From Rhabditoides inermis (Eukaryota > Nematoda > Chromadorea > Rhabditida > Rhabditidae), in the NCBI GenBank assembly GCA_963966185.1, contig CAWZYM010000311.1, positions 1-64,000 on the forward strand: a stretch of DNA of 64,000 nucleotides, read 5' to 3'. Positions 12,305-24,953 of this stretch are shown here, piece by piece (positions within the stretch are counted from its first letter, which is position 1; every line of letters begins with the position of its first letter). Made by a program: the position numbers and the translations under genes. A model generated the notes under the pieces. That model made no database searches and was not told the DNA's origin. It saw nothing but the letters and a program-made list of their open reading frames with translations.

Positions 12305-13029
12305 TAGAGAGGGCGCGCCAGCGCCCTCTCGTTTGTACTGGATGTCCCCGCGCGCTAGAATGCTCAAAAACGACTTTTCCCGGATGAAGCACTTTTCCTC
12401 ATTTTGAAGTGATTTCCACTGTTACATTGCATTCACATCTCTATTCGATAGAGTTATAGAAAGTTGTATTGAGTTTGATTGAATTTGAAGCGAGATACGG
12501 AGAGTCCGCATTCGAGTGCGGATTGAGATTGGTGTCGGGCGGGCGGGCGTCGGACAATCGCTTTCGCCCCGCCCCCTCTGTGTGTGAGTGAGAGAGAGAG
12601 AGATAGGCGAATAGCGGGTGCGCGTCGGTATCCTCGCAGCGAATCGCGAACGTGTATGAAAATGTAATTTTGTGAAACAAAACTTAAGAAAAGGACAGAT
12701 ATTATCTTTCAAAAGTACTTCCAAGTAAAAGTAGTTGGTTTGTACTGTTGTCTCAGTTGAGCAAAAGGACTGACATGTTTTCAATGGAGACATGTGCAAA
12801 CAGGCTCTCAGCATTATTTGACGTGTTATGTTACAACAGAAGTTGTGCTTTTAGATAATAACTGCATAACTTCGTAAACGCGTTCATTATAATATGGCCG
12901 CTTTGCACTGGTATGAGAGAGAGAGCCTGTTGGCACATGTCTCCATTGAAAACATGTCAGTCCTTTTGCTCAACTGAGACAACAGTACAAACCAACTACT
13001 TTTACTTGGAAGTACTTTTGAAAGATAAT
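12305..13029. mobile_element. 725-bp insertion, copy 9
   Basis: Identical position and structure to copy 1. Confidence 0.8.
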
Positions 13030-13307
13030 CGTTATTGTGTGCGACTTGATTCGAGATAAATATTCTGATTCTGATTCTGTGTCGACCTATGAATAGGTTA
13101 GTGTTTCCGTAAGTATTGCCCCCCCCGTATGCCAGCTGACCCGTGAGAACGAATAGCAGGTTGACAAATAAACAATTGAACAATTGGACAATTGGACATT
13201 TGGAAAATTGGACATTTGGAGAATCGGACAATTGGCAAACTCGAACTGCGAAGACAAACTCACTGCGAAGAGCTGAGGAGAATTCCCACCTCCCTTTCTT
13301 CCTCCCC

Positions 13308-13348
<41 letters not shown>

Positions 13349-13408
13349 ATCTTCGAATTACTTTCCATCTCCCTATTTCACTTAAAGTCGTTTCTGCAAA
13401 AAAAGAAA

Positions 13409-13526
13409 GCTTACGTTACCCGGGATTCCCAAGCCGTCTCCGATCCAAGTACTAACCGGGCGCATCGTTGCTTGACTTGCCAGATCGGACGGGATGGCGT
13501 ATATTCAACGAGCTATGAACGTAAGC
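13409..13526 (-). rRNA. 5S rRNA
   Basis: Consensus 118-nt copy in a type-A unit, 1443 bp from the previous gene. Confidence 0.98.
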
Positions 13527-13747
13527 GGGAGAGTGAATACTTTCTTAGGTGATCGATCTGTGGAGTACCCACGAAACCACCTGGTACCGCAATATAAAGC
13601 GATGTGTCGAGCCCGGATCTTCCGCCGCCGAGACAAGCATAACCAACAACACGTACGCATCCACGGGCTCACCGAAATCCGTGTTGTTGGAACTCGCATT
13701 AGACATTGATTACTGTGTTTTACTAATCTTACCGTAATTTACGTAAT

Positions 13748-14472
13748 TAGAGAGGGCGCGCCAGCGCCCTCTCGTTTGTACTGGATGTCCCCGCGCGCTA
13801 GAATGCTCAAAAACGACTTTTCCCGGATGAAGCACTTTTCCTCATTTTGAAGTGATTTCCACTGTTACATTGCATTCACATCTCTATTCGATAGAGTTAT
13901 AGAAAGTTGTATTGAGTTTGATTGAATTTGAAGCGAGATACGGAGAGTCCGCATTCGAGTGCGGATTGAGATTGGTGTCGGGCGGGCGGGCGTCGGACAA
14001 TCGCTTTCGCCCCGCCCCCTCTGTGTGTGAGTGAGAGAGAGAGAGATAGGCGAATAGCGGGTGCGCGTCGGTATCCTCGCAGCGAATCGCGAACGTGTAT
14101 GAAAATGTAATTTTGTGAAACAAAACTTAAGAAAAGGACAGATATTATCTTTCAAAAGTACTTCCAAGTAAAAGTAGTTGGTTTGTACTGTTGTCTCAGT
14201 TGAGCAAAAGGACTGACATGTTTTCAATGGAGACATGTGCAAACAGGCTCTCAGCATTATTTGACGTGTTATGTTACAACAGAAGTTGTGCTTTTAGATA
14301 ATAACTGCATAACTTCGTAAACGCGTTCATTATAATATGGCCGCTTTGCACTGGTATGAGAGAGAGAGCCTGTTGGCACATGTCTCCATTGAAAACATGT
14401 CAGTCCTTTTGCTCAACTGAGACAACAGTACAAACCAACTACTTTTACTTGGAAGTACTTTTGAAAGATAAT
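13748..14472. mobile_element. 725-bp insertion, copy 10
   Basis: Identical position and structure to copy 1. Confidence 0.8.
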
Positions 14473-14752
14473 CGTTATTGTGTGCGACTTGATTCGAGAT
14501 AAATATTCTGATTCTGATTCTGTGTCGACCTATGAATAGGTTAGTGTTTCCGTAAGTATTGCCCCCCCCCCGTATGCCAGCTGACCCGTGAGAACGAATA
14601 GCAGGTTGACAAATAAACAATTGAACAATTGGACAATTGGACATTTGGAAAATTGGACATTTGGAGAATCGGACAATTGGCAAACTCGAACTGCGAAGAC
14701 AAACTCACTGCGAAGAGCTGAGGAGAATTCCCACCTCCCTTTCTTCCTCCCC

Positions 14753-14789
<37 letters not shown>

Positions 14790-14849
14790 ATCTTCGAATT
14801 ACTTTCCATCTCCCTATTTCACTTAAAGTCGTTTCTGCAAAAAAAGAAA

Positions 14850-14967
14850 GCTTACGTTACCCGGGATTCCCAAGCCGTCTCCGATCCAAGTACTAACCGG
14901 GCGCATCGTTGCTTGACTTGCCAGATCGGACGGGATGGCGTATATTCAACGAGCTATGAACGTAAGC
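14850..14967 (-). rRNA. 5S rRNA
   Basis: Consensus 118-nt copy. Its upstream flank is cut to 156 bp by the 303-bp duplication junction at 15123/15124. Confidence 0.97.
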
Positions 14968-15152
14968 GGGAGAGTGAATACTTTCTTAGGTGATCGATCT
15001 GTGGAGTACCCACGAAACCACCTGGTACCGCAATATAAAGCGATGTGTCGAGCCCGGATCTTCCGCCGCCGAGACAAGCATAACCAACAACACGTACGCA
15101 TCCACGGGCTCACCGAAATCCGTACTTAAAGTCGTTTCTGCAAAAAAAGAAA

Positions 15153-15270
15153 GCTTACGTTACCCGGGATTCCCAAGCCGTCTCCGATCCAAGTACTAAC
15201 CGGGCGCATCGTTGCTTGACTTGCCAGATCGGACGGGATGGCGTATATTCAACGAGCTATGAACGTAAGC
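15153..15270 (-). rRNA. 5S rRNA
   Basis: Consensus copy, second of the 303-bp doublet. It has the full upstream flank followed by the last 725-bp insertion. Confidence 0.98.
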
Positions 15271-15491
15271 GGGAGAGTGAATACTTTCTTAGGTGATCGA
15301 TCTGTGGAGTACCCACGAAACCACCTGGTACCGCAATATAAAGCGATGTGTCGAGCCCGGATCTTCCGCCGCCGAGACAAGCATAACCAACAACACGTAC
15401 GCATCCACGGGCTCACCGAAATCCGTGTTGTTGGAACTCGCATTAGACATTGATTACTGTGTTTTACTAATCTTACCGTAATTTACGTAAT

Positions 15492-16216
15492 TAGAGAGGG
15501 CGCGCCAGCGCCCTCTCGTTTGTACTGGATGTCCCCGCGCGCTAGAATGCTCAAAAACGACTTTTCCCGGATGAAGCACTTTTCCTCATTTTGAAGTGAT
15601 TTCCACTGTTACATTGCATTCACATCTCTATTCGATAGAGTTATAGAAAGTTGTATTGAGTTTGATTGAATTTGAAGCGAGATACGGAGAGTCCGCATTC
15701 GAGTGCGGATTGAGATTGGTGTCGGGCGGGCGGGCGTCGGACAATCGCTTTCGCCCCGCCCCCTCTGTGTGTGAGTGAGAGAGAGAGAGATAGGCGAATA
15801 GCGGGTGCGCGTCGGTATCCTCGCAGCGAATCGCGAACGTGTATGAAAATGTAATTTTGTGAAACAAAACTTAAGAAAAGGACAGATATTATCTTTCAAA
15901 AGTACTTCCAAGTAAAAGTAGTTGGTTTGTACTGTTGTCTCAGTTGAGCAAAAGGACTGACATGTTTTCAATGGAGACATGTGCAAACAGGCTCTCAGCA
16001 TTATTTGACGTGTTATGTTACAACAGAAGTTGTGCTTTTAGATAATAACTGCATAACTTCGTAAACGCGTTCATTATAATATGGCCGCTTTGCACTGGTA
16101 TGAGAGAGAGAGCCTGTTGGCACATGTCTCCATTGAAAACATGTCAGTCCTTTTGCTCAACTGAGACAACAGTACAAACCAACTACTTTTACTTGGAAGT
16201 ACTTTTGAAAGATAAT
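15492..16216. mobile_element. 725-bp insertion, copy 11 (last)
   Basis: This is the rightmost copy. No unit to the right carries the insertion, so it marks the A/B boundary of the array. Confidence 0.8.
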
Positions 16217-16497
16217 CGTTATTGTGTGCGACTTGATTCGAGATAAATATTCTGATTCTGATTCTGTGTCGACCTATGAATAGGTTAGTGTTTCCGTAAG
16301 TATTGCCCCCCCCCCCGTATGCCAGCTGACCCGTGAGAACGAATAGCAGGTTGACAAATAAACAATTGAACAATTGGACAATTGGACATTTGGAAAATTG
16401 GACATTTGGAGAATCGGACAATTGGCAAACTCGAACTGCGAAGACAAACTCACTGCGAAGAGCTGAGGAGAATTCCCACCTCCCTTTCTTCCTCCCC

Positions 16498-16534
<37 letters not shown>

Positions 16535-16594
16535 ATCTTCGAATTACTTTCCATCTCCCTATTTCACTTAAAGTCGTTTCTGCAAAAAAAGAAA

Positions 16595-16712
16595 GCTTAC
16601 GTTACCCGGGATTCCCAAGCCGTCTCCGATCCAAGTACTAACCGGGCGCATCGTTGCTTGACTTGCCAGATCGGACGGGATGGCGTATATTCAACGAGCT
16701 ATGAACGTAAGC
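16595..16712 (-). rRNA. 5S rRNA
   Basis: Consensus copy, first gene of the second 303-bp doublet, with a truncated upstream flank. Confidence 0.97.
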
Positions 16713-16897
16713 GGGAGAGTGAATACTTTCTTAGGTGATCGATCTGTGGAGTACCCACGAAACCACCTGGTACCGCAATATAAAGCGATGTGTCGAGCCC
16801 GGATCTTCCGCCGCCGAGACAAGCATAACCAACAACACGTACGCATCCACGGGCTCACCGAAATCCGTACTTAAAGTCGTTTCTGCAAAAAAAGAAA

Positions 16898-17015
16898 GCT
16901 TACGTTACCCGGGATTCCCAAGCCGTCTCCGATCCAAGTACTAACCGGGCGCATCGTTGCTTGACTTGCCAGATCGGACGGGATGGCGTATATTCAACGA
17001 GCTATGAACGTAAGC
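16898..17015 (-). rRNA. 5S rRNA
   Basis: Consensus copy, second gene of the doublet. It is the first with the GTCGTGCC flank variant and the first unit lacking the 725-bp insertion. Confidence 0.98.
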
Positions 17016-17519
17016 GGGAGAGTGAATACTTTCTTAGGTGATCGATCTGTGGAGTACCCACGAAACCACCTGGTACCGCAATATAAAGCGATGTGTCGTG
17101 CCCGGATCTTCCGCCGCCGAGACAAGCATAACCAACAACACGTACGCATCCACGGGCTCACCGAAATCCGTGTTGTTGGAACTCGCATTAGACATTGATT
17201 ACTGTGTTTTACTAATCTTACCGTAATTTACGTAATCGTTATTGTGTGCGACTTGATTCGAGATAAATATTCTGATTCTGATTCTGTGTCGACCTATGAA
17301 TAGGTTAGTGTTTCCGTAAGTATTGCCCCCCCCCCCCCGTATGCCAGCTGACCCGTGAGAACGAATAGCAGGTTGACAAATAAACAATTGAACAATTGGA
17401 CAATTGGACATTTGGAAAATTGGACATTTGGAGAATCGGACAATTGGCAAACTCGAACTGCGAAGACAAACTCACTGCGAAGAGCTGAGGAGAATTCCCA
17501 CCTCCCTTTCTTCCTCCCC

Positions 17520-17568
<49 letters not shown>

Positions 17569-17628
17569 ATCTTCGAATTACTTTCCATCTCCCTATTTCA
17601 CTTAAAGTCGTTTCTGCAAAAAAAGAAA

Positions 17629-17746
17629 GCTTACGTTACCCGGGATTCCCAAGCCGTCTCCGATCCAAGTACTAACCGGGCGCATCGTTGCTTGACTTGC
17701 CAGATCGGACGGGATGGCGTATATTCAACGAGCTATGAACGTAAGC
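17629..17746 (-). rRNA. 5S rRNA
   Basis: Consensus copy in a type-B unit; 731 bp from the previous gene. Confidence 0.98.
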
Positions 17747-18248
17747 GGGAGAGTGAATACTTTCTTAGGTGATCGATCTGTGGAGTACCCACGAAACCAC
17801 CTGGTACCGCAATATAAAGCGATGTGTCGAGCCCGGATCTTCCGCCGCCGAGACAAGCATAACCAACAACACGTACGCATCCACGGGCTCACCGAAATCC
17901 GTGTTGTTGGAACTCGCATTAGACATTGATTACTGTGTTTTACTAATCTTACCGTAATTTACGTAATCGTTATTGTGTGCGACTTGATTCGAGATAAATA
18001 TTCTGATTCTGATTCTGTGTCGACCTATGAATAGGTTAGTGTTTCCGTAAGTATTGCCCCCCCCCCCGTATGCCAGCTGACCCGTGAGAACGAATAGCAG
18101 GTTGACAAATAAACAATTGAACAATTGGACAATTGGACATTTGGAAAATTGGACATTTGGAGAATCGGACAATTGGCAAACTCGAACTGCGAAGACAAAC
18201 TCACTGCGAAGAGCTGAGGAGAATTCCCACCTCCCTTTCTTCCTCCCC

Positions 18249-18303
<55 letters not shown>

Positions 18304-18363
18304 ATCTTCGAATTACTTTCCATCTCCCTATTTCACTTAAAGTCGTTTCTGCAAAAAAAGAAA

Positions 18364-18481
18364 GCTTACGTTACCCGGGATTCCCAAGCCGTCTCCGATC
18401 CAAGTACTAACCGGGCGCATCGTTGCTTGACTTGCCAGATCGGACGGGATGGCGTATATTCAACGAGCTATGAACGTAAGC
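18364..18481 (-). rRNA. 5S rRNA
   Basis: Consensus copy in a type-B unit; 735 bp spacing. Confidence 0.98.
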
Positions 18482-18981
18482 GGGAGAGTGAATACTTTCT
18501 TAGGTGATCGATCTGTGGAGTACCCACGAAACCACCTGGTACCGCAATATAAAGCGATGTGTCGAGCCCGGATCTTCCGCCGCCGAGACAAGCATAACCA
18601 ACAACACGTACGCATCCACGGGCTCACCGAAATCCGTGTTGTTGGAACTCGCATTAGACATTGATTACTGTGTTTTACTAATCTTACCGTAATTTACGTA
18701 ATCGTTATTGTGTGCGACTTGATTCGAGATAAATATTCTGATTCTGATTCTGTGTCGACCTATGAATAGGTTAGTGTTTCCGTAAGTATTGCCCCCCCCC
18801 GTATGCCAGCTGACCCGTGAGAACGAATAGCAGGTTGACAAATAAACAATTGAACAATTGGACAATTGGACATTTGGAAAATTGGACATTTGGAGAATCG
18901 GACAATTGGCAAACTCGAACTGCGAAGACAAACTCACTGCGAAGAGCTGAGGAGAATTCCCACCTCCCTTTCTTCCTCCCC

Positions 18982-19018
<37 letters not shown>

Positions 19019-19078
19019 ATCTTCGAATTACTTTCCATCTCCCTATTTCACTTAAAGTCGTTTCTGCAAAAAAAGAAA

Positions 19079-19196
19079 GCTTACGTTACCCGGGATTCCC
19101 AAGCCGTCTCCGATCCAAGTACTAACCGGGCGCATCGTTGCTTGACTTGCCAGATCGGACGGGATGGCGTATATTCAACGAGCTATGAACGTAAGC
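19079..19196 (-). rRNA. 5S rRNA
   Basis: Consensus copy, GTCGTGCC flank type; 715 bp spacing. Confidence 0.98.
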
Positions 19197-19696
19197 GGGA
19201 GAGTGAATACTTTCTTAGGTGATCGATCTGTGGAGTACCCACGAAACCACCTGGTACCGCAATATAAAGCGATGTGTCGTGCCCGGATCTTCCGCCGCCG
19301 AGACAAGCATAACCAACAACACGTACGCATCCACGGGCTCACCGAAATCCGTGTTGTTGGAACTCGCATTAGACATTGATTACTGTGTTTTACTAATCTT
19401 ACCGTAATTTACGTAATCGTTATTGTGTGCGACTTGATTCGAGATAAATATTCTGATTCTGATTCTGTGTCGACCTATGAATAGGTTAGTGTTTCCGTAA
19501 GTATTGCCCCCCCCCGTATGCCAGCTGACCCGTGAGAACGAATAGCAGGTTGACAAATAAACAATTGAACAATTGGACAATTGGACATTTGGAAAATTGG
19601 ACATTTGGAGAATCGGACAATTGGCAAACTCGAACTGCGAAGACAAACTCACTGCGAAGAGCTGAGGAGAATTCCCACCTCCCTTTCTTCCTCCCC

Positions 19697-19733
<37 letters not shown>

Positions 19734-19793
19734 ATCTTCGAATTACTTTCCATCTCCCTATTTCACTTAAAGTCGTTTCTGAAAAAAAAGAAA

Positions 19794-19911
19794 GCTTACG
19801 TTACCCGGGATTCCCAAGCCGTCTCCGATCCAAGTACTAACCGGGCGCATCGTTGCTTGACTTGCCAGATCGGACGGGATGGCGTATATTCAACGAGCTA
19901 TGAACGTAAGC
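19794..19911 (-). rRNA. 5S rRNA
   Basis: Consensus gene. The base next to the terminator run is changed (CTGAAAAAAAAG on +), giving a T8 run on the minus strand. Confidence 0.98.
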
Positions 19912-20411
19912 GGGAGAGTGAATACTTTCTTAGGTGATCGATCTGTGGAGTACCCACGAAACCACCTGGTACCGCAATATAAAGCGATGTGTCGAGCCCG
20001 GATCTTCCGCCGCCGAGACAAGCATAACCAACAACACGTACGCATCCACGGGCTCACCGAAATCCGTGTTGTTGGAACTCGCATTAGACATTGATTACTG
20101 TGTTTTACTAATCTTACCGTAATTTACGTAATCGTTATTGTGTGCGACTTGATTCGAGATAAATATTCTGATTCTGATTCTGTGTCGACCTATGAATAGG
20201 TTAGTGTTTCCGTAAGTATTGCCCCCCCCCGTATGCCAGCTGACCCGTGAGAACGAATAGCAGGTTGACAAATAAACAATTGAACAATTGGACAATTGGA
20301 CATTTGGAAAATTGGACATTTGGAGAATCGGACAATTGGCAAACTCGAACTGCGAAGACAAACTCACTGCGAAGAGCTGAGGAGAATTCCCACCTCCCTT
20401 TCTTCCTCCCC

Positions 20412-20458
<47 letters not shown>

Positions 20459-20518
20459 ATCTTCGAATTACTTTCCATCTCCCTATTTCACTTAAAGTCG
20501 TTTCTGCAAAAAAAGAAA

Positions 20519-20636
20519 GCTTACGTTACCCGGGATTCCCAAGCCGTCTCCGATCCAAGTACTAACCGGGCGCATCGTTGCTTGACTTGCCAGATCGGAC
20601 GGGATGGCGTATATTCAACGAGCTATGAACGTAAGC
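20519..20636 (-). rRNA. 5S rRNA
   Basis: Consensus copy, GTCGTGCC flank type; 725 bp spacing. Confidence 0.98.
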
Positions 20637-21137
20637 GGGAGAGTGAATACTTTCTTAGGTGATCGATCTGTGGAGTACCCACGAAACCACCTGGTACCGC
20701 AATATAAAGCGATGTGTCGTGCCCGGATCTTCCGCCGCCGAGACAAGCATAACCAACAACACGTACGCATCCACGGGCTCACCGAAATCCGTGTTGTTGG
20801 AACTCGCATTAGACATTGATTACTGTGTTTTACTAATCTTACCGTAATTTACGTAATCGTTATTGTGTGCGACTTGATTCGAGATAAATATTCTGATTCT
20901 GATTCTGTGTCGACCTATGAATAGGTTAGTGTTTCCGTAAGTATTGCCCCCCCCCCGTATGCCAGCTGACCCGTGAGAACGAATAGCAGGTTGACAAATA
21001 AACAATTGAACAATTGGACAATTGGACATTTGGAAAATTGGACATTTGGAGAATCGGACAATTGGCAAACTCGAACTGCGAAGACAAACTCACTGCGAAG
21101 AGCTGAGGAGAATTCCCACCTCCCTTTCTTCCTCCCC

Positions 21138-21178
<41 letters not shown>

Positions 21179-21238
21179 ATCTTCGAATTACTTTCCATCT
21201 CCCTATTTCACTTAAAGTCGTTTCTGCAAAAAAAGAAA

Positions 21239-21356
21239 GCTTACGTTACCCGGGATTCCCAAGCCGTCTCCGATCCAAGTACTAACCGGGCGCATCGTTG
21301 CTTGACTTGCCAGATCGGACGGGATGGCGTATATTCAACGAGCTATGAACGTAAGC
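21239..21356 (-). rRNA. 5S rRNA
   Basis: Consensus copy opening the 2155-bp higher-order repeat. Confidence 0.98.
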
Positions 21357-21855
21357 GGGAGAGTGAATACTTTCTTAGGTGATCGATCTGTGGAGTACCC
21401 ACGAAACCACCTGGTACCGCAATATAAAGCGATGTGTCGAGCCCGGATCTTCCGCCGCCGAGACAAGCATAACCAACAACACGTACGCATCCACGGGCTC
21501 ACCGAAATCCGTGTTGTTGGAACTCGCATTAGACATTGATTACTGTGTTTTACTAATCTTACCGTAATTTACGTAATCGTTATTGTGTGCGACTTGATTC
21601 GAGATAAATATTCTGATTCTGATTCTGTGTCGACCTATGAATAGGTTAGTGTTTCCGTAAGTATTGCCCCCCCCGTATGCCAGCTGACCCGTGAGAACGA
21701 ATAGCAGGTTGACAAATAAACAATTGAACAATTGGACAATTGGACATTTGGAAAATTGGACATTTGGAGAATCGGACAATTGGCAAACTCGAACTGCGAA
21801 GACAAACTCACTGCGAAGAGCTGAGGAGAATTCCCACCTCCCTTTCTTCCTCCCC

Positions 21856-21896
<41 letters not shown>

Positions 21897-21956
21897 ATCT
21901 TCGAATTACTTTCCATCTCCCTATTTCACTTAAAGTCGTTTCTGCAAAAAAAGAAA

Positions 21957-22074
21957 GCTTACGTTACCCGGGATTCCCAAGCCGTCTCCGATCCAAGTAC
22001 TAACCGGGCGCATCGTTGCTTGACTTGCCAGATCGGACGGGATGGCGTATATTCAACGAACTATGAACGTAAGC
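21957..22074 (-). rRNA. 5S rRNA variant (C to T near the 5' end)
   Basis: 118 nt with one substitution: the RNA reads CATAGTTCG instead of CATAGCTCG just inside helix I. GTCGTGCC flank type. The same variant recurs at 24112. Confidence 0.95.
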
Positions 22075-22575
22075 GGGAGAGTGAATACTTTCTTAGGTGA
22101 TCGATCTGTGGAGTACCCACGAAACCACCTGGTACCGCAATATAAAGCGATGTGTCGTGCCCGGATCTTCCGCCGCCGAGACAAGCATAACCAACAACAC
22201 GTACGCATCCACGGGCTCACCGAAATCCGTGTTGTTGGAACTCGCATTAGACATTGATTACTGTGTTTTACTAATCTTACCGTAATTTACGTAATCGTTA
22301 TTGTGTGCGACTTGATTCGAGATAAATATTCTGATTCTGATTCTGTGTCGACCTATGAATAGGTTAGTGTTTCCGTAAGTATTGCCCCCCCCCCGTATGC
22401 CAGCTGACCCGTGAGAACGAATAGCAGGTTGACAAATAAACAATTGAACAATTGGACAATTGGACATTTGGAAAATTGGACATTTGGAGAATCGGACAAT
22501 TGGCAAACTCGAACTGCGAAGACAAACTCACTGCGAAGAGCTGAGGAGAATTCCCACCTCCCTTTCTTCCTCCCC

Positions 22576-22620
<45 letters not shown>

Positions 22621-22680
22621 ATCTTCGAATTACTTTCCATCTCCCTATTTCACTTAAAGTCGTTTCTGCAAAAAAAGAAA

Positions 22681-22798
22681 GCTTACGTTACCCGGGATTC
22701 CCAAGCCGTCTCCGATCCAAGTACTAACCGGGCGCATCGTTGCTTGACTTGCCAGATAGGACGGGATGGCGTATATTCAACGAGCTATGAACGTAAGC
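22681..22798 (-). rRNA. 5S rRNA variant (G to T mid-molecule)
   Basis: 118 nt; the RNA reads CGTCCTATCTGG instead of CGTCCGATCTGG, a change in a strongly conserved stretch. The same variant is at 24836 and 31524. Confidence 0.93.
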
Positions 22799-23298
22799 GG
22801 GAGAGTGAATACTTTCTTAGGTGATCGATCTGTGGAGTACCCACGAAACCACCTGGTACCGCAATATAAAGCGATGTGTCGAGCCCGGATCTTCCGCCGC
22901 CGAGACAAGCATAACCAACAACACGTACGCATCCACGGGCTCACCGAAATCCGTGTTGTTGGAACTCGCATTAGACATTGATTACTGTGTTTTACTAATC
23001 TTACCGTAATTTACGTAATCGTTATTGTGTGCGACTTGATTCGAGATAAATATTCTGATTCTGATTCTGTGTCGACCTATGAATAGGTTAGTGTTTCCGT
23101 AAGTATTGCCCCCCCCCGTATGCCAGCTGACCCGTGAGAACGAATAGCAGGTTGACAAATAAACAATTGAACAATTGGACAATTGGACATTTGGAAAATT
23201 GGACATTTGGAGAATCGGACAATTGGCAAACTCGAACTGCGAAGACAAACTCACTGCGAAGAGCTGAGGAGAATTCCCACCTCCCTTTCTTCCTCCCC

Positions 23299-23333
<35 letters not shown>

Positions 23334-23393
23334 ATCTTCGAATTACTTTCCATCTCCCTATTTCACTTAAAGTCGTTTCTGCAAAAAAAGAAA

Positions 23394-23511
23394 GCTTACG
23401 TTACCCGGGATTCCCAAGCCGTCTCCGATCCAAGTACTAACCGGGCGCATCGTTGCTTGACTTGCCAGATCGGACGGGATGGCGTATATTCAACGAGCTA
23501 TGAACGTAAGC
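23394..23511 (-). rRNA. 5S rRNA
   Basis: Consensus copy at the start of the second 2155-bp repeat. Confidence 0.98.
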
Positions 23512-24010
23512 GGGAGAGTGAATACTTTCTTAGGTGATCGATCTGTGGAGTACCCACGAAACCACCTGGTACCGCAATATAAAGCGATGTGTCGAGCCCG
23601 GATCTTCCGCCGCCGAGACAAGCATAACCAACAACACGTACGCATCCACGGGCTCACCGAAATCCGTGTTGTTGGAACTCGCATTAGACATTGATTACTG
23701 TGTTTTACTAATCTTACCGTAATTTACGTAATCGTTATTGTGTGCGACTTGATTCGAGATAAATATTCTGATTCTGATTCTGTGTCGACCTATGAATAGG
23801 TTAGTGTTTCCGTAAGTATTGCCCCCCCCGTATGCCAGCTGACCCGTGAGAACGAATAGCAGGTTGACAAATAAACAATTGAACAATTGGACAATTGGAC
23901 ATTTGGAAAATTGGACATTTGGAGAATCGGACAATTGGCAAACTCGAACTGCGAAGACAAACTCACTGCGAAGAGCTGAGGAGAATTCCCACCTCCCTTT
24001 CTTCCTCCCC

Positions 24011-24051
<41 letters not shown>

Positions 24052-24111
24052 ATCTTCGAATTACTTTCCATCTCCCTATTTCACTTAAAGTCGTTTCTGC
24101 AAAAAAAGAAA

Positions 24112-24229
24112 GCTTACGTTACCCGGGATTCCCAAGCCGTCTCCGATCCAAGTACTAACCGGGCGCATCGTTGCTTGACTTGCCAGATCGGACGGGATGG
24201 CGTATATTCAACGAACTATGAACGTAAGC
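24112..24229 (-). rRNA. 5S rRNA variant (C to T near the 5' end)
   Basis: Same substitution and flank type as the copy at 21957, exactly 2155 bp away. Confidence 0.95.
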
Positions 24230-24730
24230 GGGAGAGTGAATACTTTCTTAGGTGATCGATCTGTGGAGTACCCACGAAACCACCTGGTACCGCAATATAA
24301 AGCGATGTGTCGTGCCCGGATCTTCCGCCGCCGAGACAAGCATAACCAACAACACGTACGCATCCACGGGCTCACCGAAATCCGTGTTGTTGGAACTCGC
24401 ATTAGACATTGATTACTGTGTTTTACTAATCTTACCGTAATTTACGTAATCGTTATTGTGTGCGACTTGATTCGAGATAAATATTCTGATTCTGATTCTG
24501 TGTCGACCTATGAATAGGTTAGTGTTTCCGTAAGTATTGCCCCCCCCCCGTATGCCAGCTGACCCGTGAGAACGAATAGCAGGTTGACAAATAAACAATT
24601 GAACAATTGGACAATTGGACATTTGGAAAATTGGACATTTGGAGAATCGGACAATTGGCAAACTCGAACTGCGAAGACAAACTCACTGCGAAGAGCTGAG
24701 GAGAATTCCCACCTCCCTTTCTTCCTCCCC

Positions 24731-24775
<45 letters not shown>

Positions 24776-24835
24776 ATCTTCGAATTACTTTCCATCTCCC
24801 TATTTCACTTAAAGTCGTTTCTGCAAAAAAAGAAA

Positions 24836-24953
24836 GCTTACGTTACCCGGGATTCCCAAGCCGTCTCCGATCCAAGTACTAACCGGGCGCATCGTTGCTT
24901 GACTTGCCAGATAGGACGGGATGGCGTATATTCAACGAGCTATGAACGTAAGC
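24836..24953 (-). rRNA. 5S rRNA variant (G to T mid-molecule)
   Basis: Same substitution as at 22681, exactly 2155 bp away. Confidence 0.93.

Larger units (their letters stand above)
14821..15426 (-). repeat. 303-bp tandem partial-unit duplication
   Basis: Bases 14821-15123 (ACTTAAAG through GAAATCCGT, spanning a whole 5S gene and 156 bp of its upstream flank) are repeated at 15124-15426. The new junction reads ATCCGTACTTAAAG. It puts two 5S genes only 303 bp apart. Confidence 0.95.
1..16216 (-). repeat. 5S rDNA array, type-A units (~1.45 kb)
   Basis: This block has eleven units of 1441-1455 bp, each with a minus-strand 5S gene and a 725-bp insertion about 220 bp upstream of it. In + order a unit reads: GGACATTTGG-word minisatellite, CT microsatellite, A-run (the 5S terminator on the other strand), 5S gene, 5S upstream flank, 725-bp insertion, an octamer-like CTGATTCTGATT stretch, and a C-run of 7-14. 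Units differ mainly in CT, C-run and AG lengths. One unit also carries an internal 303-bp duplication. The window starts inside a unit, so the array continues to the left. Confidence 0.96.
16566..17171 (-). repeat. 303-bp tandem partial-unit duplication, second occurrence
   Basis: It has the same junction as at 15123, here at 16868/16869. The C-run start, both 5S genes and the junction are all offset by exactly 1745 bp from the first occurrence, so the doublet was itself duplicated. Unlike the first, it is followed by a type-B spacer without the 725-bp insertion. Confidence 0.95.
21239..23393 (-). repeat. 2155-bp higher-order repeat, copy 1 (three 5S units)
   Basis: Three consecutive units of 718, 724 and 713 bp carry private markers: a 5S with GAACTATG (21957) and a 5S with AGATAGGACG (22681). 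The same three spacings and markers recur immediately to the right. Confidence 0.93.
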
